Shown here piece by piece: positions 1 to 5,417 of a stretch of DNA of 5,417 bases (position 1 is its first letter; each line of letters starts with the position of its first letter). This DNA is from Lentisphaeria bacterium (lineage in GTDB: Bacteria; Verrucomicrobiota; Lentisphaeria; Victivallales; UBA1829), in assembly GCA_017456805.1 (NCBI GenBank), contig JAFTIQ010000106.1, forward strand, positions 1 through 5,417. The letters are read 5' to 3'. Both the position numbers and the translations under genes were made by a program. The notes beneath the pieces were generated by a model. It was not told the DNA's origin. It did no database searches and saw nothing but the letters and a program-made list of their open reading frames with translations.

Positions 1-627
1 AGTGCAGAAGATTGTGTGATATACCGCTATACGAATCAGATGTTCAAGGCATTGGGATGGGAAGACTGGTGCATGAAACCGGAAGCGGAAAAAGCTCTGG
101 TCAAACATTTGGTCGATGAAACCCAGTTCCTTGGCAGATTCGGCGTTCACTCTTTGAGCAAACAGGATCCGGCTTACTATGAAGATGATGTTGATAACGG
201 CGGTCCGGGGGCATGTGTCTCCTTCACACCCGCGATCATTGACAGACTTTACCGTTCCGGATGGGTGAAAGAAGCGGAAAAAATTCTTTCCCGTCTTCTT
301 TGGATGGCTGGATGTTTGCCTTATTATGGCGATTCCCAGCGCGGAGATGTCCGTGATTACCGCAGACGGACTTCATTGCAGTGCGATATTGAAGGCGCGG
401 TTCCCGCACAGACGATTATTTTCGGAATGTTCGGAATTAAGATCAAACCTGATTTCAGCGTGGAAATCAATCCGCATCTGTTCCCGGATACGGAACGGAT
501 GAAATTGAAAAACATCCGTCTTGCCGGAAAAGTCTTTGATATAGAATGTGACAAAGTTGCTGTCAAAGTAAAATATCAGGGAAAAGTCATTACAGCCAAG
601 CCGGGGAAAACGATTGTTTTGAAATAA
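1..627 (+). CDS. Six-hairpin glycosidase-like protein, C-terminal part (5' end outside window)
   Basis: The reading frame is open from base 1 and ends at TAA 625-627. Only the last 208 residues are present. A GTG at 16 could be read as a start, but similarity to the full-length paralog at 1939-3987 continues upstream of it, so the gene is cut by the window edge and roughly 470 residues are missing. By hand alignment about 60% of residues match the paralog's C-terminus. Shared blocks are MFKALGW (from base 40), DVDNGGPGAC (187-216), a YxGDSQR block (322-342), a DIxGAxxAQT block (from 382) and KNIRLAG (from 508). The alternating helices followed by a short beta-rich tail fit the end of an (alpha/alpha)6-barrel glycosidase with a C-terminal beta domain (inference from pattern). 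Differences from the paralog near the putative active site (YY for YW, RRRT for RRDT, DIEG for DIQG) suggest a different substrate preference. The substrate is unknown. A strong terminator follows. Confidence 0.8.
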   Translation, partial: SAEDCVIYRYTNQMFKALGWEDWCMKPEAEKALVKHLVDETQFLGRFGVHSLSKQDPAYYEDDVDNGGPGACVSFTPAIIDRLYRSGWVKEAEKILSRLLWMAGCLPYYGDSQRGDVRDYRRRTSLQCDIEGAVPAQTIIFGMFGIKIKPDFSVEINPHLFPDTERMKLKNIRLAGKVFDIECDKVAVKVKYQGKVITAKPGKTIVLK

Positions 628-636
628 AATCGTCTG

Positions 637-679
637 ACTTATCCGGCGGAACAATGACTCTGCCGGATAAGTTTTTTTT
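637..679 (+). terminator. Intrinsic terminator between the first glycosidase and the CapA-family gene
   Basis: ACTTATCCGGC (637-647) is perfectly complementary to GCCGGATAAGT (662-672). The stem can extend inward by G-U, G-C and A-T pairs (648-650 with 659-661), giving about 14 pairs and an 8-nt loop. Eight T residues (672-679) follow directly. This is a textbook rho-independent terminator starting 10 nt after the stop codon at 627. It lies unusually close to the next gene: about 5 nt separate the T-run from the next ribosome binding site. Confidence 0.9.
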
Positions 680-683
680 GAAA

Positions 684-690
684 AGAGGAA
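684..690 (+). promoter_or_regulatory. Ribosome binding site of the CapA-family gene
   Basis: AGAGGAA lies 7 nt before the ATG at 698 and supports that start. Only about 18 nt separate the upstream terminator's T-run from this ATG. There is no room for a separate promoter between them, so any promoter for the downstream genes must lie upstream of or within the terminator. Confidence 0.7.
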
Positions 691-697
691 AAGTACA

Positions 698-1942
698 ATG
701 TTGAAAAAAGTACAGTTGAGAGCTCCGGAAGGCGCGGAATATTCGATTCTTTTTGCAGGAGATTTTTGTCCCCGGGAAGAGAATGGACCGTACGTTGTAG
801 AAAATGCGGAAAAAATCGTCGCCGGCATCAAGAGTATATTTGATGATGCTGATCTCCGGATCCTTCAATGGGAAACGACACTGACGACCGGCGGAACCCC
901 CATTATCAAAGACGGACCGAATTTACGGGCAGTTCCGGAATGTTTGAATTTTGCAAAAGCATTGAATATTGATATCAATCTTCTTGCAAACAATCACACT
1001 GGAGATTACGGACCGGATGTGGTTCTGGAGACCATTGAACATCATAAAAAGTACGGGATCCGGACGGTTGGCGCGGGCAAAGATCTTGCTGCTGCGAATG
1101 TTCCTCTTGTGATGGATTCACCTGTGGGAAAGATCGGATTGCTCAATATTGCGGAAAATGAATACGGGATCGCTGATGAGGTCACTCCCGGAGTTGCGCC
1201 GCTTTCTCCGCTGAAGAATATCAAACAGATCCGGGAACTCCGGAAACAGGTTCAAATCCTCATCGTCGCTGTTCACGGAGGACACGAATTCAACCCGTTC
1301 CCGTCGCCCCGCATGATGGAGACTTATCGTGCTTTTGCGGAAGCCGGAGCTGATATCGTGTTCAACTGCCATACCCATTGTATTGAACCGGTTGAGGTTT
1401 ATGAAAATGTGCCGATCGTTTATTCTCCCGGAAATTTTTATTTTCCAGCTGGCCCGGGATCGGCACTCTCCTGGAATTACGGTTATCTGACAAAATTTTA
1501 CTGTGACAGAAAAGGCTGTTTCGGTTATGAGCTGATTCCTTATCATTTTGAAAAAGAAGGAATTTTTCTGCTGGATCCGGAAGAGAACGTTGCACTCAAA
1601 AAGCATTATGAGGATCTTTGCGAGTTGATCAAAGACCCCGCAATGGTTCAAAAACTTTTCAATGCCTGGTGTGTTGGAAAAGCCGGACCGTTGTATCTGA
1701 ATGTAATCAATCATGTTCATGAAGAGAAATTCCCCTTGGATTGGCATGACCGGGAATTTTTCTTCCGCTGGCGCACCGTGAAAAATATTTTCAGCTGCGA
1801 AGCGCACAACGATATGCTGGAAAATCTGCTTCTTCTGTTCTATCAGGATCGGACCGATCAGGCATTGGAATATCTGCCATTGCTTGAAAAATATTGTCAA
1901 ATGGAGTATTTAACCGTTGAAAGGGCGGATTCAGAAAGATGA
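698..1942 (+). CDS. CapA/PGA_cap-family metallophosphatase-fold protein, soluble, with C-terminal extension
   Basis: This 414-residue protein resembles the PGA_cap (CapA) family, a branch of the calcineurin-like metallophosphatase fold. Motifs in order are: GD at residues 21-22 (first metal aspartate); QWET at 57-60, where the family usually has N-L-E; LANNHxxDYG at 96-105; HGGHE at 193-197, corresponding to the usual HWGxE; an AGAD block at 216-219 followed by HTH at 225-227, corresponding to the usual HPH; and YSPGNFYF at 242-249. The metal-binding set looks intact, so activity is plausible. Classical CapA proteins carry an N-terminal membrane anchor and act in poly-gamma-glutamate capsule export. 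This one begins almost directly with the catalytic beta strand and shows neither anchor nor signal peptide. Residues about 251-414 form an extension, probably mostly helical, that I do not recognise. The gene overlaps the next glycosidase by 4 nt (ATGA), so a role in glycan processing is more likely than capsule synthesis (inference). The substrate is unknown. Confidence 0.85.
   Translation: MLKKVQLRAPEGAEYSILFAGDFCPREENGPYVVENAEKIVAGIKSIFDDADLRILQWETTLTTGGTPIIKDGPNLRAVPECLNFAKALNIDINLLANNHTGDYGPDVVLETIEHHKKYGIRTVGAGKDLAAANVPLVMDSPVGKIGLLNIAENEYGIADEVTPGVAPLSPLKNIKQIRELRKQVQILIVAVHGGHEFNPFPSPRMMETYRAFAEAGADIVFNCHTHCIEPVEVYENVPIVYSPGNFYFPAGPGSALSWNYGYLTKFYCDRKGCFGYELIPYHFEKEGIFLLDPEENVALKKHYEDLCELIKDPAMVQKLFNAWCVGKAGPLYLNVINHVHEEKFPLDWHDREFFFRWRTVKNIFSCEAHNDMLENLLLLFYQDRTDQALEYLPLLEKYCQMEYLTVERADSER
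1921..1928 (+). promoter_or_regulatory. Putative ribosome binding site inside the CapA-family gene for the second glycosidase
   Basis: AAGGGCGG lies about 10 nt before the ATG at 1939, inside the end of the upstream gene. The stop and start overlap as ATGA (1939-1942), so translation of the glycosidase is probably coupled to that of the metallophosphatase. The match to a consensus Shine-Dalgarno sequence is imperfect. Confidence 0.45.
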
Positions 1943-3987
1943 TCAACTATCAGGACTATTTTTCTCTGAAAGGGGAAAACTCAATCATCTCTCCGGAAGA
2001 TTCCGGATTGGTCAATGGTAAGATCGCATTGAACGGCTGGCTTCATGATGTTGCAGAGATACGGGGCGTTTATGCACCCCCTCTGTTCAGCGATGATTTC
2101 AAGCTCAAAATCCGTTTCAATGGGAGAACTGTTGCCGCAACGAAAAATCTCTGGGAACCGGATCAGCTGACACGGTACGGTTCCATTCCAGGATGGAAAA
2201 TTGTCAGCCGTTTGATCCCTGCTGCTGATATGCGGGGCGCTGTTCTGGCTTTGGAACTAACCAATCGTTCCGGAAAAGCCGGAATCCCGGAATTGCAATA
2301 TGAGATCACCGGCGGGGTAGGGGAGCTGTTCCATTGGGGATTCGGAAAACCTCAGGGCGCAAAAATCCCGCAAACCGGATTCGAAAACGGTATTTTCTCC
2401 ATGAGGCACGATGACGGTGTTCTGATGGTTGGCTCTTCTCTGAGCCTCTCTCCGGCAATGCCCGTTTGTTCCGGAGTTTTGAATACCGCAGAAGTTCCAA
2501 CGGTGAAACCGGGAAAAAGTTTTGTCTTTTACACCTTTCTGGCTTTGGGAAAAGAACCGGAAGTTTCAGAAATCATGGAACAATTGAGAAAATCACCGGA
2601 AAAAATCTGCAGGGAAGCCCGGAAACATTGGCAGAAACGGGTGGAAAAACTCTTTTCCGTCATGCCGGAATTTTCTTCCGATAATAAGCAGTGGAATCAG
2701 CTTTATTACCGTTCTATGCTGCACCTGCTGCTGAATGAATGGAATGTACCGGAATTCCTGTTGCATCCCTATTACGGGACCGGAAGTATCAACGGCGGAT
2801 GTATCTGCTGTTATCTTTGGAATTACGGGGAGCCTTACCGGATGTGGAGTTTGCTTAATCCGCAGTCGGCAAAGGATCATTTGAAAAATTATCTTTCCCT
2901 TGATCTGGCGAACTGTTATGCGTTTTTCCCTGAAGATGGGACCGCTTGCGGACCTTATTATCCGGTCAATCAGGAAAAAGTGATTTTCCTTGCTCATGCC
3001 TATGTTATGCAGACGGGTGATGTTTCTTTCCTTACGGAACAGGTCAACGGAAAAACGGTGATCGAACATCTGTGCGTGCAGGCAATGCTGCATGATGATT
3101 TCACCCAACCGGCAATCCTGGTCGATTACGGCAACGGAAATAATCATTTGGAATTGCGCCGGACATTCCGTTATGATGGAATTGCACCGGATTTGAATTT
3201 GCGCAGATGTGTGAATTACCGTCTGGCAGAAAAACTTTGCAGATTAGCGGGATTTGATCCCGGAGCAGATTTCATCCAGCGTGCTGAAAACTTGAAGAAA
3301 GAGATCCGGAAAAAGCTTTATTCCGCAAAAGACGGCTGGTATTATGCCGTTGATAAAGGGAAAAAATATTTCCGTTGGACCATGCAGATGTTCAAAGCCC
3401 TCGGCTGGAACGGATGGGCTATGGGGGAAGAAGAGGAAGCGGCATTGATCAAACACCTTTTCGCAACGGAAGAATTTCTGGGCAATTACGGAATCCATTC
3501 TCTTTCCAAGCTTGACCCCGGATATGATGAACGGGATGTGGATAATGGCGGTCCCGGAGCGTGTATTTCCTTTGCTCCGGCAATCGCTGACCGCCTTTAT
3601 TCCGCAGGAAAACCGGAGCTCGGCGATAAGATCATGGAACGTCTGCTCTGGCTTGGCGGGGCAATGCCTTACTGGGGCGACTCCCAGCGCGCAGATATTC
3701 GGGAATATCGCCGGGATACTCCGCTGCAAAGCGATATTCAGGGCGCAGCGCTTGCTCAGACAATGATCTTCGGCTTGTTCGGAATCAAAGTCCTGGATGA
3801 TTTCTCGGTTCAGATCAAACCGCATCTCCCGGCTGGAATCAAAAGGATGTCTCTGAAAAATATCCGTCTCGCAGGCTTTGTTTTTCAGATCAGCTGTTCC
3901 GGCGAAAGTTTCCGGGTCGTTTGCAATGGAAAAATATTCAAAAGCAGCTTGTCAGGGACAATTATTTTGAAAAAAAATGAATCCTGA
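1939..3987 (+). CDS. Six-hairpin ((alpha/alpha)6-barrel) glycosidase-like protein, complete
   Basis: This 682-residue protein has the layout of six-hairpin glycosidases (GH63/GH15/GH78 and MGH1-like types). Residues about 1-230 form a beta-rich N-terminal domain, about 240-620 a helical domain, and about 620-682 a short beta tail. Sequence blocks of the helical domain are YLWNYGEP (292-299), DYGNGNNHLELRR (396-408) with YDGIAPDLN (412-420), W480 and MFKALGW (484-490), DVDNGGPGAC (533-542), YWGDSQRAD (578-586) and DIQGAALAQT (599-608). The carboxylates E298, D396, E405, D413, D535, D581 and D586 are candidates for acid/base and binding roles; which are catalytic cannot be told from sequence alone. 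No signal peptide is visible, so it is probably cytoplasmic and would act on imported oligosaccharides. The start is fixed by the ATGA overlap with the upstream gene. It is a paralog of the partial gene at 1-627. I cannot assign a GH family or substrate; a phosphorylase or a non-catalytic role is not excluded. Confidence 0.8.
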   Translation: MINYQDYFSLKGENSIISPEDSGLVNGKIALNGWLHDVAEIRGVYAPPLFSDDFKLKIRFNGRTVAATKNLWEPDQLTRYGSIPGWKIVSRLIPAADMRGAVLALELTNRSGKAGIPELQYEITGGVGELFHWGFGKPQGAKIPQTGFENGIFSMRHDDGVLMVGSSLSLSPAMPVCSGVLNTAEVPTVKPGKSFVFYTFLALGKEPEVSEIMEQLRKSPEKICREARKHWQKRVEKLFSVMPEFSSDNKQWNQLYYRSMLHLLLNEWNVPEFLLHPYYGTGSINGGCICCYLWNYGEPYRMWSLLNPQSAKDHLKNYLSLDLANCYAFFPEDGTACGPYYPVNQEKVIFLAHAYVMQTGDVSFLTEQVNGKTVIEHLCVQAMLHDDFTQPAILVDYGNGNNHLELRRTFRYDGIAPDLNLRRCVNYRLAEKLCRLAGFDPGADFIQRAENLKKEIRKKLYSAKDGWYYAVDKGKKYFRWTMQMFKALGWNGWAMGEEEEAALIKHLFATEEFLGNYGIHSLSKLDPGYDERDVDNGGPGACISFAPAIADRLYSAGKPELGDKIMERLLWLGGAMPYWGDSQRADIREYRRDTPLQSDIQGAALAQTMIFGLFGIKVLDDFSVQIKPHLPAGIKRMSLKNIRLAGFVFQISCSGESFRVVCNGKIFKSSLSGTIILKKNES

Positions 3988-4029
3988 TCTTGAAAAATGC
4001 GTTTTGAATAGTATTGTCAGAGAAGAAAC

Positions 4030-4036
4030 AGGAGGA
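4030..4036 (+). promoter_or_regulatory. Strong ribosome binding site deciding the isomerase start
   Basis: AGGAGGA is a near-perfect Shine-Dalgarno sequence 9 nt before the ATG at 4046. It favours that codon over the in-frame ATG at 3977, which overlaps the preceding gene and would add 23 residues without family character. Confidence 0.85.
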
Positions 4037-4045
4037 TTTTTTGTT

Positions 4046-4726
4046 ATGAAACGGTCAGAGATCAATCAGTATATCGCAGAGGCGGAAGCTTTTTTCGCTA
4101 AACACGGGTTTCTTTTGCCCGGTTTTTCCAAATGGAATCTGGATGACTGGAAAAAGAATTATGCTGTCAGCGATGAAATCATTACTTGCGGAATGGGCTG
4201 GGATGTCACAGATTTCGGTTCGGATGATTTCCTGAAAACAGGACTGCTGCTGTTTACAGTCCGCAACGGAGCGCATAACTCTGAAAAATATACCAAACCG
4301 TACGCGGAAAAAATTATGATGGTCAGACCGGGGCAGGTAACACCCATGCATTGTCATTTCCGCAAACAGGAAGATATTATCAACCGCGGCGGCGGTGTGC
4401 TTGTGTTCCGTCTTTGTCCGGATGCCGGAGGAAAACCGGGAACCGGCGAGGTCAAAGTCGTGAAAGACGGCATTTGTATTACAACGGATTCCGAACATGA
4501 AATCCGGATTTCCCCGGGAGAGAGTCTGACCCTTGTTCCGGGTGCATTCCATACCTTCTGGGCTGATCCGGCAGACGGTCCTGTGATGGTCGGAGAAGTC
4601 TCATCTGTCAATGATGACAACACAGATAACTGTTTTGCGGAGAAGCGGGAACGGTTCCAGAAATGGATCGAAGACGTCCCCGCGACCCGTCTTGCTGTCA
4701 GTGACTATGCTGACTTTTTTGCCTGA
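4046..4726 (+). CDS. D-lyxose/D-mannose-type ketol-isomerase (cupin)
   Basis: This 226-residue protein matches the D-lyxose isomerase family (cupin fold; the E. coli O157 and Bacillus YdaE type) in length and motifs. These enzymes interconvert D-lyxose with D-xylulose and D-mannose with D-fructose using a divalent metal, usually manganese. Visible hallmarks are LLLFTVRNG near residues 67-75, KPYAEKIM near 85-92, and PMHCHFRKQEDIINRGGG at 100-117. H102, H104 and E109 are the expected ligands there, and H169 in GAFHTFW is the fourth. All four ligands are present, so the enzyme should be active. No signal peptide is seen, which fits a cytoplasmic enzyme. It lies 58 nt after the glycosidase gene in the same direction and is probably co-transcribed with it, receiving a sugar released by that enzyme (inference). 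Which aldose is the physiological substrate cannot be read from the sequence. An extended start at 3977 is possible but poorly supported. Confidence 0.9.
   Translation: MKRSEINQYIAEAEAFFAKHGFLLPGFSKWNLDDWKKNYAVSDEIITCGMGWDVTDFGSDDFLKTGLLLFTVRNGAHNSEKYTKPYAEKIMMVRPGQVTPMHCHFRKQEDIINRGGGVLVFRLCPDAGGKPGTGEVKVVKDGICITTDSEHEIRISPGESLTLVPGAFHTFWADPADGPVMVGEVSSVNDDNTDNCFAEKRERFQKWIEDVPATRLAVSDYADFFA
4697..4720 (+). terminator. Weak candidate terminator inside the 3' end of the isomerase gene
   Basis: GTCAG (4697-4701) pairs with CTGAC (4710-4714). Two further G-U pairs close a 4-nt loop, and TTTTTT (4715-4720) follows directly. The hairpin ends just before the stop codon at 4724-4726. The stem is short and weak, but its position fits the need to end plus-strand transcription before the convergent gene, whose stop codon is only 9 nt beyond. 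It could equally be a chance consequence of the coding sequence. Confidence 0.35.
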
Positions 4727-4735
4727 TTTCTGAGA

Positions 4736-5417
4736 TTAATGCTCAGGTTCGATAGAAAAATCTATCCAATGCCGCATTGCTGCCACTGCCTGGAATTTTC
4801 CGGGCAGGGGATCCAGCGAGAACTTGTGCGTGTGCCCGGCAAATATTCCAAGAAGATTTGGCGTTTCCATGATAGTTCTGTGGAATTCAAAAGTCGTTTC
4901 TGTATGACCTGATGTTCTCCATTTCGGACGGCGTTCAATTTCCCAATAGGGATCATTTTCAGCGTTCCATTGCGGATGTCCGCAGCCGAAGAAGATATCT
5001 CTTCCCGGGACGTAAAGGGGAATGTGACAGCCAAGAAATGCCGGAATATTATCAGATAATTCCTGCTTGAGAAACTCCAGCTGTTCCGGAAGAATTTCAT
5101 AAATGGAGTTATCGATCATAATGATTTTGAATCCGCGGATTATTTCAGCATAAAAAAGAGGGTTTCTGTCGCCATAGAGAGGGGCAAGCAGTTCTTTTGT
5201 CCATTTTTCCCGGAGTTCCAGTTCTGAACCGGACATTCCTTCAAAATGCCAATCATGATTTCCGGAGGTGTAAAGGCATGGGACTTTGGAGCTTTGAAAG
5301 ATTTCCGCAAATTTTTCCACTCCGGCTATGGAGGGGAAACTCAGAAAATCGCCCAGCATCAGAATGGCATCATAATTTTCTTTTTCTGCTTTCTCAATTG
5401 CTTCTTCCACCAACGGG
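4736..5417 (-). CDS. Calcineurin-like metallophosphoesterase, N-terminus outside window
   Basis: The frame runs from the right edge to the stop at 4736-4738 and gives about 227 residues. A TTG at 5413 and a GTG at 5410 could be read as starts, but the first metal-binding motif of the fold (DxH) is absent. The real start therefore lies beyond the window, probably a few dozen residues upstream. The remaining family motifs are present in order: LGDF (5345-5356), GNHD (5252-5263), a CH motif with its histidine at 5024-5026, and AGHTH with GHTH at 4826-4837. This set indicates a two-metal phosphoesterase that hydrolyses phosphomonoesters or diesters; the substrate is unknown. No signal peptide can be judged because the N-terminus is missing. 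The gene converges on the isomerase with 9 nt between the stop codons, so it belongs to a different transcript and its link to the glycan module is uncertain. Confidence 0.85.
   Translation of the reverse strand, partial: PLVEEAIEKAEKENYDAILMLGDFLSFPSIAGVEKFAEIFQSSKVPCLYTSGNHDWHFEGMSGSELELREKWTKELLAPLYGDRNPLFYAEIIRGFKIIMIDNSIYEILPEQLEFLKQELSDNIPAFLGCHIPLYVPGRDIFFGCGHPQWNAENDPYWEIERRPKWRTSGHTETTFEFHRTIMETPNLLGIFAGHTHKFSLDPLPGKFQAVAAMRHWIDFSIEPEH

Noticed and set aside
16..18. GTG as start codon of the first gene
   Set aside because: Similarity to the paralog at 1939-3987 continues upstream of it, there is no ribosome binding site in view, and a 203-residue protein would be only a fragment of the fold.
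40..540. DNA-level direct repeat between the two glycosidase genes as a recent duplication or recombination site
   Set aside because: Similarity is clear at the protein level, but the codons differ throughout, with no long identical DNA stretches. It is an old paralogy rather than a repeat element.
625..630. TAAAAT as a -10 promoter element for the CapA-family gene
   Set aside because: It overlaps the stop codon of the first gene, and no -35-like hexamer is present at the right spacing (about 602-607 reads CGGGGA). Its transcript would also have to pass the terminator.
1118..1900. Long open frame on the minus strand opposite the CapA-family gene
   Set aside because: It lies entirely within a gene with clear family motifs, shows no recognisable motifs and has no credible ribosome binding site. 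It is a coding shadow.
2593..3825. Minus-strand open frames opposite the second glycosidase gene
   Set aside because: They overlap a complete, motif-bearing gene and have low-quality composition. They are shadows of the plus-strand coding sequence.
4730..4746. CTGAG...CTCAG inverted repeat as a bidirectional terminator
   Set aside because: The stem is only 5 bp with a 7-nt loop, and no T-run follows on either strand. It is too weak to call.

Overview
The window is gene-dense bacterial DNA of intermediate GC (near 50% by eye). It holds four genes on the plus strand and one on the minus strand, and the first and last run off the window edges. The content suggests a glycan-degrading heterotroph: two related glycosidase-like proteins, a CapA-type metallophosphatase and a D-lyxose/D-mannose-type sugar isomerase. 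This combination, and the frequent CCG/GGA/TTCCGG usage, would fit a Lentisphaerota/Victivallis-like or other PVC-group gut bacterium. That placement is an impression from gene content, not something the sequence proves.

Layout: 1-627 (+) is the C-terminal part of a six-hairpin glycosidase-like protein. It is followed by a strong intrinsic-terminator hairpin (637-679). The hairpin sits only about 5 nt ahead of the ribosome binding site of the next gene, 698-1942 (+), a CapA/PGA_cap-family metallophosphatase. That gene overlaps by 4 nt (ATGA) with 1939-3987 (+), a complete 682-residue glycosidase-like protein that is a paralog of the first gene. After 58 nt comes 4046-4726 (+), a D-lyxose/D-mannose isomerase-type cupin with all four expected metal ligands. 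A gene for a calcineurin-like metallophosphoesterase (4736-5417, minus strand, N-terminus outside the window) converges on it with only 9 nt between the two stop codons.

How they may work together (inference): none of the three complete plus-strand proteins has a visible signal peptide or membrane anchor. The locus therefore looks like a cytoplasmic module that trims an imported oligosaccharide and channels a released aldose (mannose or lyxose type) to its ketose. The CapA-type phosphatase-fold protein is translationally tied to the glycosidase and could remove a phosphate or other modification. No transporter, regulator or kinase is inside the window, so substrate and regulation remain open.

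No RNA genes, mobile elements, CRISPR arrays or gene-free stretches above 300 nt were seen. The longest gene-free gaps are 628-697 (terminator and ribosome binding site) and 3988-4045 (ribosome binding site).
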